Shown here: piece by piece, positions 40,529 through 48,800 of the stretch | How positions within the stretch are numbered: the stretch's first letter is position 1 | Layout of the letters: the number at the start of each line of letters is the position of its first letter | Origin: Patescibacteria group bacterium | GTDB lineage: Bacteria; Patescibacteriota; Patescibacteriia; Patescibacteriales; Patescibacteriaceae | Direction: 5' to 3' | Assembly (NCBI GenBank): GCA_030583705.1 | Contig: CP129471.1 | Location: 1-50,505 of the forward strand | DNA: 50,505 nt | Made by a program: the position numbers and the translations under genes | Notes under the pieces: model-generated | Database searches by the model: none | What the model saw: only the letters and a program-made list of their open reading frames with translations | Told to the model about the DNA's origin: nothing

Positions 40529-41281
40529 ATGATTAAAAAAAACCAAATATTTTTCTTTCTCTTACTCCTCTTCTCTTTGTTTTTTTATGCCAACTCTTTT
40601 GTTCTGCCCGTTCACGCAGAAACAGAACCTTTATTAACTAGCGATATTATAGCGGCAGCTGAATGTAAAGATGGTTGTTCAATTTCCGTTTTTATGAAGG
40701 TAGTGATTCAAGCAGCTAAGATTATTCTGGGACTAGTTGGCTCCCTTACCTTATTAATGTTTGTCTATGGCGGTTTCATGCTTTTGGTATCTGCCGGTAA
40801 CACCGAGAGAATACAAAAAGGTAAAGATATTTTATTGGGCTCAATAGTTGGTTTATTAATTGTTTTTGGTAGTTATATATTCATTAATTTTGTAATTAAT
40901 GATTTATTGGGAGCCCAAGGAGATTTTAAATTTACCGGTTCTTCTTCAATCGAGACTTCAACACAAAGTGCTGTTGTGGGAGTTCGCCAATGTCCAAATA
41001 GAGATGAGACTTGTATTCAACCCAATGAAAAATGTTTTTATATGGATGGCCATATTGAAATATTAGGAACAAGAACAGGCTATTGTGGTGTGGGGCATTG
41101 TTGTAAATTACCAGAACTCACTTCTTTAACTTGCAGGCAAAGATCTGGTTCTTGTGGCGTCGTAACTTGTACAAACAATCAAGAAAATTTAGGTAAGTTA
41201 GATTGTCCAAACAATAGTGTGGGAATGGCAGGTGTCTGTTGTAGAAATAAACCGGAAACAGGAAATCAAGGAAATGAATAA
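40529..41281 (+). CDS. TrbC/VirB2-type pilin-like protein with cysteine-rich C-terminal domain
   Basis: A signal peptide (IFFFLLLLFSLFFYANSF ... HAET) is followed by two helices with the VirB2/TrbC pattern: AAKIILGLVGSLTLLMFVYG, FMLLVSAGNTERIQKGKDIL and LLGSIVGLLIVFGSYIFINF. Such two-helix proteins are frequent in CPR genomes. The remaining ~110 residues are extracytoplasmic and hold about a dozen cysteines (CPNRDETCIQPNEKC, GHCCKLPE, CCRNKPE), probably disulfide-bonded. No other secretion genes adjoin it. 17 bp upstream of the RodZ-like gene. Confidence 0.75.
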   Translation: MIKKNQIFFFLLLLFSLFFYANSFVLPVHAETEPLLTSDIIAAAECKDGCSISVFMKVVIQAAKIILGLVGSLTLLMFVYGGFMLLVSAGNTERIQKGKDILLGSIVGLLIVFGSYIFINFVINDLLGAQGDFKFTGSSSIETSTQSAVVGVRQCPNRDETCIQPNEKCFYMDGHIEILGTRTGYCGVGHCCKLPELTSLTCRQRSGSCGVVTCTNNQENLGKLDCPNNSVGMAGVCCRNKPETGNQGNE

Positions 41282-41298
41282 ATAAACCAAAATTATCT

Positions 41299-41958
41299 AT
41301 GCCCCCTTTTTCCTCCACGCCTATTTTTCTTGATTCCGAAACCGTGGCGGAACAGTTACGTAGAACCAGACAGTCTAATAACCTATCTCTTCAAGAGGTT
41401 TCCAAAAAATTAAACATAAAGATTGAATATCTTGACGCTTTGGAGAAAAATCAATATAACAAGCTTCCAAAGGGAGTATATGGTAAAACCTTTTTAAGGG
41501 AATATTGTGATTTTTTAGGACTGGATTATAAGAGTTTGGTTAAAAAACTTGAAAAAAACTCCCCTTCGTCTCGTGGCGATGTTTTTGAAAGAAAAGTTGT
41601 GAGTAAAAGACAACTTATTACCTTGCCTCTAGTCATTAGGAATGCTATAATTGGAGTATTGATTATCAGTTGCTTGGCTTATTTGGTTTTTCTTTTGCGT
41701 GATATGGTTAGTCCTCCTTTTCTGGAGATTGATCATCCTCCTCATGATTTTATCACTAATGAGGCTACGATAAACATCATGGGACGAAGTGAACCGGAGT
41801 CTGAAGTTATTATTAACGGACAGAGTGTTCTATTAGATACTGCCGGTGAATTTAGCAGAGAAATATTTTTACGTCCCGGTCTTAACCAAATTGTTATCAC
41901 AGCCAGTAAAAAATATAGCCAAAGCGCCACTGTAACCAGACAAATACTCTTTGAGTAA
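41299..41958 (+). CDS. RodZ-like protein: HTH domain, one membrane helix, exported beta domain
   Basis: Residues ~12-75 form a RodZ-type helix-turn-helix ([57 protein letters not shown]). A membrane helix ([21 protein letters not shown]) is followed by an extracytoplasmic Big/glucodextranase-like beta domain ([20 protein letters not shown]). RodZ links MreB to cell-shape machinery; this shorter version lacks the long linker. It lies between the pilin gene and recA. Confidence 0.82.
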   Translation: MPPFSSTPIFLDSETVAEQLRRTRQSNNLSLQEVSKKLNIKIEYLDALEKNQYNKLPKGVYGKTFLREYCDFLGLDYKSLVKKLEKNSPSSRGDVFERKVVSKRQLITLPLVIRNAIIGVLIISCLAYLVFLLRDMVSPPFLEIDHPPHDFITNEATINIMGRSEPESEVIINGQSVLLDTAGEFSREIFLRPGLNQIVITASKKYSQSATVTRQILFE

Positions 41959-41999
41959 TTGCTCAATCAATACCCTCGATTATTCATTATTTTTTTAAT

Positions 42000-43037
42000 A
42001 TGACGGAAGCAACAAAAAAGAATACCTCCAAAGCCGCCGAAGGCGGAGAGAAGTTTGCCGCTGCGACTGCAGCCATGGAACAAATTAAGTCCATGTTTGG
42101 CGAAGGTTCTATTATGAAGTTCGGTGACGTTAAGACTGCTCAGGTGGATGCTATTCCAACGGGCTGTACCTCTCTTGATTTAGCCTTGGGAGTTGGCGGA
42201 GTTCCCAGAGGTAGAATTATTGAAATTTTTGGTCCTGAAGCCTCTGGTAAAACAACCTTGGCACAGCATGTTATTGCTGAGGTACAAAAACAAGGAGGCA
42301 TTGCAGCTTTTATTGACGCTGAACATGCCCTTGACCCTGATTATGCCACTAAGATCGGAGTTAACATTAAAGATCTTTTAATTTCTCAGCCAGATACTGG
42401 TGAACAGGCTTTAGAGATTCTTGAAACCCTAGTACGGTCTAACGCTATTGATGTAGTAGTGGTTGACTCGGTGGCTGCTTTGGTTCCGAAGAAAGAAATT
42501 GAAGGAGATATGGGTGATTCTCATATGGGATTACAAGCTAGGTTAATGAGCCAAGCTTTGCGTAAGTTAACCGGTGTAGTATCTAAATCAAAAACAGTAG
42601 TTATTTTTATCAACCAGATTAGAATGAAGATCGGAGTATTCTTTGGCAACCCAGAAACAACTACTGGTGGTACAGCTTTGAAGTTTTATTCTTCTGTTCG
42701 TTTAGAGGTTCGTCGTAGCGCCCAAATAAAACAAGGAGAAAGAAATATCGGTAATAGGGTTAAGTGTAAGGTGGTAAAGAATAAGGTTAGCGCTCCCTTT
42801 AAAACTTGTGAATTTGATATCATGTATAATGAAGGTATTTCTTTAGCAGGTGACCTTTTAGATATTGGTGTTGAATTCGGATTAATTAACAAATCCGGTA
42901 ATTCATACAGCTACGGAGAGGTTAAATTGGGTGTTGGTAGAGAAAACGCCAAACAAACCCTTAGGGCAGATAAGAAAATGATGGCTGAGATAAGGAAAAA
43001 GGTTTTAGCTGAGGCTAAAATCAGAGATGATCAGTAG
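42000..43037 (+). CDS. recA: Recombinase RecA
   Basis: The 345-residue protein is standard RecA: Walker [13 protein letters not shown] (about 79-90), [54 protein letters not shown] and [17 protein letters not shown]. It catalyses strand exchange and would activate LexA-type repressors if present. The N-terminal ~20 residues are an Ala/Lys-rich extension. Followed by a strong terminator. Confidence 0.97.
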   Translation: MTEATKKNTSKAAEGGEKFAAATAAMEQIKSMFGEGSIMKFGDVKTAQVDAIPTGCTSLDLALGVGGVPRGRIIEIFGPEASGKTTLAQHVIAEVQKQGGIAAFIDAEHALDPDYATKIGVNIKDLLISQPDTGEQALEILETLVRSNAIDVVVVDSVAALVPKKEIEGDMGDSHMGLQARLMSQALRKLTGVVSKSKTVVIFINQIRMKIGVFFGNPETTTGGTALKFYSSVRLEVRRSAQIKQGERNIGNRVKCKVVKNKVSAPFKTCEFDIMYNEGISLAGDLLDIGVEFGLINKSGNSYSYGEVKLGVGRENAKQTLRADKKMMAEIRKKVLAEAKIRDDQ

Positions 43038-43056
43038 CTCTATTTAAAATAATTAT

Positions 43057-43089
43057 AAAAGAACGAGCCAATTAAAGACTCGTTCTTTT
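43057..43089 (+). terminator. Terminator after recA
   Basis: AAAAGAACGAG/CTCGTTCTTTT stem (11 bp), an 11-nt loop, then TATATTTTT. It also faces the convergent efp gene. Confidence 0.85.
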
Positions 43090-43172
43090 ATATTTTTATA
43101 AAGATATTTTTCTATAAATATATATCTAGGTTAAAAAGTTTAAAATTAAGTTTAAGTATCTGGTTATTGCTT

Positions 43173-43730
43173 TTACACTCTTTCTACGTATTCTCCAGTT
43201 TGGGTATTAACCCTAATCATGTCATCGGTGTTAACAAACATTGGTACAGAGATTTCAACTCCGGTTTCCAGTTCGGCGGTTTTCATAACATTACCGGCTG
43301 AGTTACCCCTAACGCCTGGTGGAGCAGAGGTAACCTTTAATTCTACCTTAATCGGTAGTTCAATAGTCATTGGCTTTTCTTCAAAATGCAGTACAGTAAC
43401 ATTAATACCGTCTTTCATAAACTTAGCTTGTTCCCCGATTGTTTCCATGTCTAGGGTAAATTGTTCAAAATTATCATTATCCATAAAATAGGCTAGGTTT
43501 CCGTCTTGGTAAAGAAAATCTGCTTTACGTTTTTCTACAGCTGCTTCCTCGGCTTTATCATTACCTTGCCAGGTTTTTTCAATTACGTTACCAGAGATTA
43601 GATTACGAAGTTTGGTTTTTAAAACCGCTCCACCTCTTCCCATTTTATGATGTTCGGCTTTAATGACAGCGTAAGGCTCTCTATTAATAGTAATAACCGA
43701 ACCCATTTTTATTTCCGTTAAACTAAGCAT
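43173..43730 (-). CDS. efp: Elongation factor P (arginine-type)
   Basis: EF-P with three beta-barrel domains: MGSVITINREPYAVIKAEHH, KMGRGGAVLKTKLRNLISG, FLYQDGNLAYFMDNDNFEQF and a C-terminal APPGVRGNSAGNVMKTAELE. It relieves stalling at polyproline. The tip residue normally modified lies in GRGG, where R32 replaces the lysine (K34 of E. coli). This places it in the arginine-bearing group rather than the EpmA-lysylated one. Last gene of rpsF-ssb-rpsR-efp. 185 residues. Confidence 0.95.
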   Translation of the reverse strand: MLSLTEIKMGSVITINREPYAVIKAEHHKMGRGGAVLKTKLRNLISGNVIEKTWQGNDKAEEAAVEKRKADFLYQDGNLAYFMDNDNFEQFTLDMETIGEQAKFMKDGINVTVLHFEEKPMTIELPIKVELKVTSAPPGVRGNSAGNVMKTAELETGVEISVPMFVNTDDMIRVNTQTGEYVERV

Positions 43731-43746
43731 AGGTTTCTTCGTTAAT

Positions 43747-43968
43747 TTAGCGTCTTTGGTTAGGGAAGTGGATCAGGGCCATAATACGAGCTCGCTTAAT
43801 GGCGGTCGCTAGTTTTCTTTGGTAGGTAGCGGAAACACCAGTACGGCGACTTGGTAAGATCTGTCCGTATGAATTGGTGAATTTTTTAAGTAACTCAACA
43901 TCTTTATAATCTATTTCTTTAATGTTGTTACTTTTAAAATAACACTGTTTGGCTTTAGTAGTGGGCAT
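43747..43968 (-). CDS. rpsR: 30S ribosomal protein S18
   Basis: A 73-residue protein with S18 signatures: [40 protein letters not shown] and [19 protein letters not shown]. It forms a heterodimer with S6 on the small-subunit platform. It lies 16 bp upstream of efp and 32 bp after ssb in the S6 operon. Confidence 0.95.
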   Translation of the reverse strand: MPTTKAKQCYFKSNNIKEIDYKDVELLKKFTNSYGQILPSRRTGVSATYQRKLATAIKRARIMALIHFPNQRR

Positions 43969-44000
43969 AGAAGGGTTTTAAATTAATTATTAAGAATAAA

Positions 44001-44492
44001 TTAAAAAGGAATATTTTCCACTTTAATTTCATTATCTGAAGGAGCAAAACCTCCATCATCGCTATATTGAGGAGCTGGTCCATCGTTGTTTATATCAATA
44101 ACAGCTTCGTTGTCTTTGCTATCTTGAGCATAATTATTATCTTGGCGGGGAGCTCCGTTAGCGGGACGATCAAGCATGATCATGTTTTCCGCAATAATTT
44201 CTGTGATAAATCTTTTCTGTCCGGTATTTTTATCCACCCAATCGCGAGTTTGCAATCTACCTTCAACATAAACTTTAGAGCCTTTGCGCAAATATTGTCC
44301 GCAGATGTCGGCTAGTTTGCGCCAGGCGACAATGTTATGGAATTCTACTCTGTCCTGTCTTTGGCCCATAGCGTCATTCCAAAAGAAGTTGGTCGCTACT
44401 GAAAAAGAAGCGACTGAAGTACCGTTGCCGGTTTGTCTTACTTCGGGGTCTCGGGTTACGTTCCCGATAATCATGGCTTTATTAAGATTCAT
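44001..44492 (-). CDS. ssb: Single-stranded DNA-binding protein
   Basis: An OB-fold of about 110 residues: MNLNKAMIIGNVTRDPEVRQ, VASFSVATNFFWNDAMGQRQ, VEFHNIVAWRKLADICGQYL and GSKVYVEGRLQTRDW. A disordered acidic linker follows, with the conserved acidic-hydrophobic tip at the C-terminus (NEIKVENIPF). The start at the ATG at 44492 is preferred over a GTG at 44507. It lies between rpsF and rpsR, the classical order, and coats ssDNA in replication and repair. Confidence 0.95.
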   Translation of the reverse strand: MNLNKAMIIGNVTRDPEVRQTGNGTSVASFSVATNFFWNDAMGQRQDRVEFHNIVAWRKLADICGQYLRKGSKVYVEGRLQTRDWVDKNTGQKRFITEIIAENMIMLDRPANGAPRQDNNYAQDSKDNEAVIDINNDGPAPQYSDDGGFAPSDNEIKVENIPF

Positions 44493-44556
44493 ATGTTTTT
44501 TGTCCACCGGAAGGTCGGTGGCGTATAAATAATAAGTAAATTAAGGTTAGAGGGAA

Positions 44557-45042
44557 TTATTGAATCATGTTACTGGCATCAATAATTTTGTCCAAATCTT
44601 TATCCAGGTCTTTAAGATCGGCACGTTCATCTTTTTCATCTTTTTTATCTTCTTCGTCCTCGGCCTCTTGCTTTTTACGAGCTGCAATCTTTTGGGCGAT
44701 TCTTTGTTCTTCTTCTAGTTCAACAGCTGTCTTAAGTCTTTTCTTAATTATCTGATGCCTTAAGATATCACTAGACAAACGCAAGCGATTATTAAGGTCA
44801 TTAAGTTTAACACCCTCAAGATCAAATTCCACCAAATGGTAGTAACCATGGCGGAAGCCGTCTATTTGATAGGCGAGCTTTCTTTTACCCCAATATTCTT
44901 GGGAAGTTATTTTACCACCATTGTCGGTGATAAGCTTCGTTATTTTTTCACGAATCGGCTCAACTTCCGCTTCGCTGAATTTATTGGAGACAAGACACAG
45001 AAGCTCATAGTGTGGAATCTCCGATGATTTTACTTTGGCCAT
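44557..45042 (-). CDS. rpsF: 30S ribosomal protein S6
   Basis: From the ATG at 45042 (161 residues): HYELLCLVSNKFSEAEVEPI, NGGKITSQEYWGKRKLAYQI, GYYHLVEFDLEGVKLNDLNN and LSSDILRHQIIKK form the ferredoxin-like S6 core of about 100 residues. A long charged C-terminal tail (RKKQEAEDEEDKKDEKDE...) is extra. The longer upstream frame lies in the structured leader and is rejected. First gene of the S6-SSB-S18-EF-P operon. Confidence 0.95.
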   Translation of the reverse strand: MAKVKSSEIPHYELLCLVSNKFSEAEVEPIREKITKLITDNGGKITSQEYWGKRKLAYQIDGFRHGYYHLVEFDLEGVKLNDLNNRLRLSSDILRHQIIKKRLKTAVELEEEQRIAQKIAARKKQEAEDEEDKKDEKDERADLKDLDKDLDKIIDASNMIQ

Positions 45043-45060
45043 AATAATATAAATAAAAAA

Positions 45061-45112
45061 CCTCCCGGTATTCAATCCGTCATTGTTTAACAATGGCAGA
45101 TACCTCGGAGGG
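45061..45112 (-). promoter_or_regulatory. S6:S18-type ribosomal protein leader RNA
   Basis: On the minus strand CCTCC/GGAGG and GGTAT/ATACC form a two-part outer stem with the asymmetric loop containing CCG (ATACCGGGAGG), capped by CCATTGTT...CAATGACGG. The known S6:S18 motif has this outline and a conserved CCG bulge that mimics the 16S rRNA binding site, so S6:S18 would repress its own operon. It ends 18 nt before the rpsF ATG. Two further hairpins lie upstream in the leader (ATCCGGC/GCCGGAT about 45158-45175, and about 45125-45150). Confidence 0.78.
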
Positions 45113-45204
45113 CAAGTAGAATACCTGTACCGAAACAATTAAAATGTTTTGGTATCCGGCAGAAGCCGGATGTGGAAAAGGTTTGGTTATTAAGTTGTAT
45201 TGGG

Positions 45205-45232
45205 ATTATAGCACAATAAAAAAGAAAGTCAA
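45205..45232 (-). promoter_or_regulatory. Promoter of the rpsF-ssb-rpsR-efp operon
   Basis: TTGACT (45227-45232), 16-bp spacer, TATAAT (45205-45210) on the minus strand. The leader before rpsF is about 155 nt. Confidence 0.85.
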
Positions 45233-45281
45233 GAGCTAACCTGTTTCCCCTTTTCCTTATTTTTCTATATACTTAAGTTAT

Positions 45282-46475
45282 ATGAAATACTTTTTTATTC
45301 TAGGTAACCACCAAGTCCTTTCTTTGGCTGAAATAAAGGCGGTTTTTCCTAAAGCCTCTTTATCTTTTGTTGATGAGGTTTGTTTTTTGGAAACCTCCGA
45401 AACCCCTGGAGCTTCCAGCTCTTTTAATGAAAAAGCCCTAATAAAGAACCTTGGAGGTACCATTAAAATTGGTAGGGTTTTATCTCAAATTAAAAACATG
45501 GAAGAAGGTAGAAAGCTAGCCTTAAAAGAACTTCTTTTGGTACCAAAAGAAGGAAAATTTAACTTTGGCATTTCAGTGTATGGTTCGGCTAAGGTTAAAG
45601 CTTTAGCCTTGGGTCTTGAATTAAAAAAAGACTTAAAGGCTCATTATAAGAGTCTACGTTTAGTAACTAGTAGAGACAAGGCTTTGTCTAGTGTAGTAGT
45701 TGAACAAAACAAACTTGTTTCTTCTGGTAAAGAAATAGTCTTTTTTGGTTTTAAAGATAAGTTATTTTTGGGTATTACCGAGGCGGTACAACCTTTTAAG
45801 GAGTTGTCTTTTAGAGATTATGGACGACCAGCTAGAGATGATCTTTCTGGTATGTTGCCACCAAAGTTAGCGCAAATTATGATTAATCTATCTCAGGCTA
45901 AGAAGAACGAAACCATTCTCGATCCTTTTTGCGGTTCAGGTACGATCTTAACCGAAGCTATGCTGATGGGTTATAAAAAGATTATTGGTTCGGATATTTC
46001 CGCTAAGGCGATTAAAGATAGTCGCGAGAACATAGAATGGATAGCTGAGAAATTTAATTTAGATACAGAAGTTTCTTTATCTGAGGCGGATGTTAAACAA
46101 TTAAGTAAAAAATTTAAACCAAACTCTATTTCTTCCATTATTACCGAAACCTATCTTGGACCACAGCGTGGTAAGGTGGATATTTTTAAAACTAGCCAAG
46201 AACTTACAAGTCTTTATAATAAAGCGCTTAAAGAAATAAAAGAAATTTTAAGTCCAGGAGGAAGCGTGGTTATGGTCTTACCTGTTTTTTTACAAAACGG
46301 ACAAAAAAGAATTTTGCCGATTACTATTCCAATGGGGTTAAAGATTAAAGAGAGTGATATAAGGGATTATAGGGATCATAAAGACTATAGGGAAGGAATT
46401 ACTCCAAGAGGGAGTTTTATCTACGGAAGATCAGGACAAAAGATTTGGCGAGAGATTATTATTTTGAAAAAATAA
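45282..46475 (+). CDS. TRM11-like/THUMP-type RNA methyltransferase
   Basis: The N-terminal ~180 residues look like a diverged THUMP-containing region (MKYFFILGNHQVLSLAEIKA; later FRDYGRPARDDLSGMLPPKL, the typical entry into the methyltransferase domain). The catalytic half has ILDPFCGSGTILTEAMLMGY, IIGSDISAKAIKDSRENIEW and ITETYLGPQRGK, in place of the usual D/N-PP-Y catalytic motif. The family methylates guanosine N2 in tRNA (Trm11/TrmG10). The T-E-T-Y-L-G version may alter the target. 397 residues. It is convergent with a candidate structured RNA. Confidence 0.82.
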   Translation: MKYFFILGNHQVLSLAEIKAVFPKASLSFVDEVCFLETSETPGASSSFNEKALIKNLGGTIKIGRVLSQIKNMEEGRKLALKELLLVPKEGKFNFGISVYGSAKVKALALGLELKKDLKAHYKSLRLVTSRDKALSSVVVEQNKLVSSGKEIVFFGFKDKLFLGITEAVQPFKELSFRDYGRPARDDLSGMLPPKLAQIMINLSQAKKNETILDPFCGSGTILTEAMLMGYKKIIGSDISAKAIKDSRENIEWIAEKFNLDTEVSLSEADVKQLSKKFKPNSISSIITETYLGPQRGKVDIFKTSQELTSLYNKALKEIKEILSPGGSVVMVLPVFLQNGQKRILPITIPMGLKIKESDIRDYRDHKDYREGITPRGSFIYGRSGQKIWREIIILKK

Positions 46476-46706
46476 AAAAGCCTTAGTGGTCTTCTCGTTT
46501 GTCTCTATCCTTTTCGGGATTAATTATCCGCACTGGATAATCGTACAAACCAAGAAGCCATAAGGCTCAAAATTTAAAAGGCTCCTCATTGCCTTTTACG
46601 TATTAGTTATTTTTTTAAAAAGAACAGATACAGATTACTTAAATGTTTTTGTTCATCTTAGGCATTTGCCAGAGGAGCCAGTTTGTTTCAAAGGAGAAAA
46701 AATGGC
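46466..46706 (-). ncRNA. Candidate structured RNA, about 240 nt, between ychF and 45282-46475
   Basis: The gene-free 46476-46761 region looks like a self-contained minus-strand unit: promoter at 46713-46741, then two folded domains, then a T-run. Domain 1 is closed by GGCTCCTC/GAGGAGCC (46672-46679 with 46580-46587) around an A/U-rich interior. Domain 2 is a long hairpin with arms AGCCTTA (46561-46567 with 46479-46485) and GTTTG/CAAAC (46546-46550 with 46497-46501), capped by ATTATCC-GCACT-GGATAAT (46523-46541). It ends CTTTTTTATTTTTT, a good terminator. No ORF of note on this strand. It does not match tmRNA, RNase P or SRP RNA; a 6S-like role is possible but unproven. Confidence 0.55.
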
Positions 46707-46712
46707 ACTTAT

Positions 46713-46741
46713 AATCTATCTTAAAATGACTTTTTTGTCAA
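46713..46741 (-). promoter_or_regulatory. Promoter of the candidate structured RNA
   Basis: A perfect TTGACA (46736-46741), 17-bp spacer, TAGATT (46713-46718) on the minus strand, just past the ychF stop. Confidence 0.65.
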
Positions 46742-46761
46742 GTTTGGATTCCTGGGTAATC

Positions 46762-47820
46762 CTAAGTATTTACCAAGAAATTACAAACATCTCCGTCTTG
46801 GATAATATAGTCTTTACCTTCCGTACGTATTAGACCTTGGGCTTTGGCGGTTGTTTCAGAGCCTGCTTTAACAAAGTCTTGCCAGTTAATAACTTCTGCT
46901 CTAATGAAGCCTTTAATAAAGTCGGTATGAATAACTCCGGCGGCTTCGGGGGCTAGAGAACCTTTTTTAACTGTCCAGGCTCTGGTTTCTTCGGGCCCGG
47001 TAGTTAGGAAGGTAATAAGTCCCAATAGGTCATAGCCGGCACGAATCAGGCGATCAAGGCCACTTTCTTTAAGACCTAGTTCTTGAATATATAAAGTTTG
47101 TTCTTCTTCTCCTAGTGAAGCTATTTCAGCTTCAAGTTTGGCATCAATACAAATAACCGGTACATTATCCCAGCTTTGTCCACTTTTTGTTTCATTGGTG
47201 TTAAGAATATATAAAAGAGGTTTAACGGTAATTAGGCCGAGTTGTTTGATAAAAAGCCTTTCTTCTTCGTTAAGGTTCATGTCTCTGGCGGATTGTTCTT
47301 TTTCTAAATGGTCTTTGGTTCTTTCTAGAAGTTCTTTAGCCCATAAAGCTTCTTTATTACCGCTTTTAGCTTCCCGGACAACTTTATCTAATCTTTTAGT
47401 TACAGTGCTAAGATCGGCTAGAATAAGTTCAAGATTAATGGTTTCTCTATCTGCTTCAGGATCTACCTTGTTATGAACATGGATAATATTATCGTCGTTA
47501 AATTCTCTAATTACTTGGCAAATGGCGTCGCATTCTCTGATGTGTGAAAGGAATTGGTTACCAAGACCCTCGCCTTGTGAGGCGCCTTTAACCAAGCCGG
47601 CAATATCCACAAACTCAATGGCCGTGGGGATAATCTTTTTAGGTTGGGAGATTTTAGCCAATTCGTTAAGACGATGATCCGGGACAGCTACCAATCCGAC
47701 ATTGGGTTCAATGGTACAAAAAGGATAATTGGCAGCTTCAGCTTGTTTTTTAGTTAAGGCGGTAAAGAGAGTGGATTTACCGACATTTGGTAAACCGACA
47801 ATACCAATGGATAAAGGCAT
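46762..47820 (-). CDS. ychF: Redox-regulated ATPase YchF (OLA1-like)
   Basis: A 352-residue Obg-family protein: Walker A GIVGLPNVGKSTLFTALTKK, FVDIAGLVKGASQGEGLGNQ, ECDAICQVIREF and ILNTNETKSGQ in place of the NKxD motif, which explains ATP rather than GTP use. The C-terminal TGS-like domain holds LLGLITFLTTGPEETRAW, IHTDFIKGFIRAEVINW and YIIQDGDVCNFLVNT. YchF/OLA1 binds ribosomes and responds to oxidative stress. Its downstream flank is the candidate structured RNA. Confidence 0.95.
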   Translation of the reverse strand: MPLSIGIVGLPNVGKSTLFTALTKKQAEAANYPFCTIEPNVGLVAVPDHRLNELAKISQPKKIIPTAIEFVDIAGLVKGASQGEGLGNQFLSHIRECDAICQVIREFNDDNIIHVHNKVDPEADRETINLELILADLSTVTKRLDKVVREAKSGNKEALWAKELLERTKDHLEKEQSARDMNLNEEERLFIKQLGLITVKPLLYILNTNETKSGQSWDNVPVICIDAKLEAEIASLGEEEQTLYIQELGLKESGLDRLIRAGYDLLGLITFLTTGPEETRAWTVKKGSLAPEAAGVIHTDFIKGFIRAEVINWQDFVKAGSETTAKAQGLIRTEGKDYIIQDGDVCNFLVNT

Positions 47821-48034
47821 AAGGGGTTATTGTTTATTAGATTATTTAATAATCTGTTTAAGGGTTATGTATTATTAGGATAGGTAAAAAAAGAGTTTTT
47901 GTCCAGGAGATTAGTTTTTATTTAAAATAATCCATAATTGATATATTGACTAAATATTTAACCAGTGTTATTATTTCCATAGCTGACTACTTAAAGTTAG
48001 CGGTTCTTGAGGCTACTATGCCTCGTTATGTTTT

Positions 48035-48108
48035 GGAGCGGTAGTTCAGTTGGTTAGAATGCTGCCCTGTCACGGCAGAGGTCGCGGGTTCGAGTCCCGT
48101 CCGCTCCG
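48035..48108 (+). tRNA. tRNA-Asp (anticodon GTC)
   Basis: A 74-nt cloverleaf. GGAGCGG pairs with CCGCTCC, the anticodon stem-loop is CTGCC CTGTCAC GGCAG, and the T-arm is GCGGGTTCGAGTCCCGT. The discriminator is G, as expected for Asp. CCA is not encoded. The 214-bp stretch upstream to ychF has no further feature I can support. Confidence 0.95.
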
Positions 48109-48163
48109 CAATTTAGACTAAGAAATTTTGATTCTCTATTTCCCTTAAAAATGAGAAAATAAA

Positions 48164-48196
48164 AAACCGCATCTTATATAATCTTAGATACGGTTT
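48164..48196 (-). terminator. Terminator after the 80-residue gene
   Basis: On the minus strand AAACCGTATCT pairs with AGATGCGGTTT (one mismatch) and a T-run follows. Confidence 0.75.
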
Positions 48197-48223
48197 AAGT
48201 TGTTTAACTAAAGTGTACATGAA

Positions 48224-48466
48224 TCACTGGAAGTCGTTAATAAATTTTTCCAAGCTTTCTTTTGTCGATAAGTGACCACCTGCAAGCATTATTGTTCCCA
48301 ACTCAAGTGCAGCGTGATCCCTGGTTTCTTCATGTTTAGATAAATCTGATACAAATGATGCCCAACAATTATTTAAGTTACCTTCTTCAATATGTTCCAG
48401 GGCTCTTTTTTTAGCCCCTTCCAGGTGTTCTTTTCTAGTTTGGCTTGACGACATGTTTTGCTCCAT
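48224..48466 (-). CDS. Small hypothetical protein, 80 residues
   Basis: A soluble helical protein with LEGAKKRALEHIEEGNLNNC, WASFVSDLSKHEETRDHAAL and LGTIMLAGGHLSTKESLEKF. I recall similar small proteins in CPR genomes but cannot name a function. It has its own promoter, a 62-nt leader hairpin that starts 6 nt before the ATG, and a terminator. The promoter shares an upstream element with that of 49486-50289. Confidence 0.65.
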   Translation of the reverse strand: MEQNMSSSQTRKEHLEGAKKRALEHIEEGNLNNCWASFVSDLSKHEETRDHAALELGTIMLAGGHLSTKESLEKFINDFQ

Positions 48467-48471
48467 TTTTA

Positions 48472-48533
48472 ATTATTGAATAATTTACAGATTCTCTGAA
48501 TAATTTCTGAAATTCAGTAAATTATTCAATAAT
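48472..48533 (-). promoter_or_regulatory. Long leader hairpin directly upstream of the 80-residue gene
   Basis: A perfect 17-bp inverted repeat ATTATTGAATAATTTAC (48472-48488) with its complement at 48517-48533 encloses a second stem CTGAAT/ATTCAG (48496-48501, 48512-48517). In the mRNA it would form a near-continuous hairpin next to the start codon. Confidence 0.7.
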
Positions 48534-48564
48534 CAATTTAGTTGTCAAAAAACTAAGATTGTTT

Positions 48565-48593
48565 ACTATATTATACAAATATAAAATTGTCAA
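48565..48593 (-). promoter_or_regulatory. Promoter of the 80-residue gene
   Basis: TTGACA (48588-48593), 17-bp spacer, TATAGT (48565-48570) on the minus strand. The -35 lies at the edge of the duplicated element 48586-48640. Confidence 0.75.
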
Positions 48594-48640
48594 TAGATTC
48601 TGCTGAATTTAAGCTTGAAGTGTAATTAATATAATAAATA
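48586..48640 (-). repeat. 55-bp promoter-upstream element, copy 1
   Basis: This 55-bp block and 50428-50482 agree at about 46 positions. On the minus strand it reads TTTATTATATTAA, then CACTTCAnGCTTnAATTCAGC, a variable 5 bp, and TATTGACAAT including the -35 box. It may be a regulator site or UP element. The rest of 48641-48800 holds nothing I can name. Confidence 0.75.
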
Positions 48641-48800
48641 CCAGTTATAATGTCTGATGAATGTATCTAATGAACGAATAGTCAAGGCGATATATTTATA
48701 GAACCCTAGAAACTATTTTACTTTGTTTGAAAAAGGTTATAATCTCGTCTACTACGCTTCTTAATCATTAAGTTAGATATCAATTAGATTTTTTAAAGGT

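Noticed and set aside
46466-46706. tmRNA, RNase P RNA or SRP RNA
   Set aside because: No tag ORF, no RNase P core motifs and no SRP Alu/GNAR tetraloop signature are visible.
46701-46820. Plus-strand ORF of about 40 codons after AAAGGAG (ATG at 46702)
   Set aside because: It runs antisense into the 3' end of ychF, has no recognisable product, and the SD-like run is explained by A/G-rich composition.
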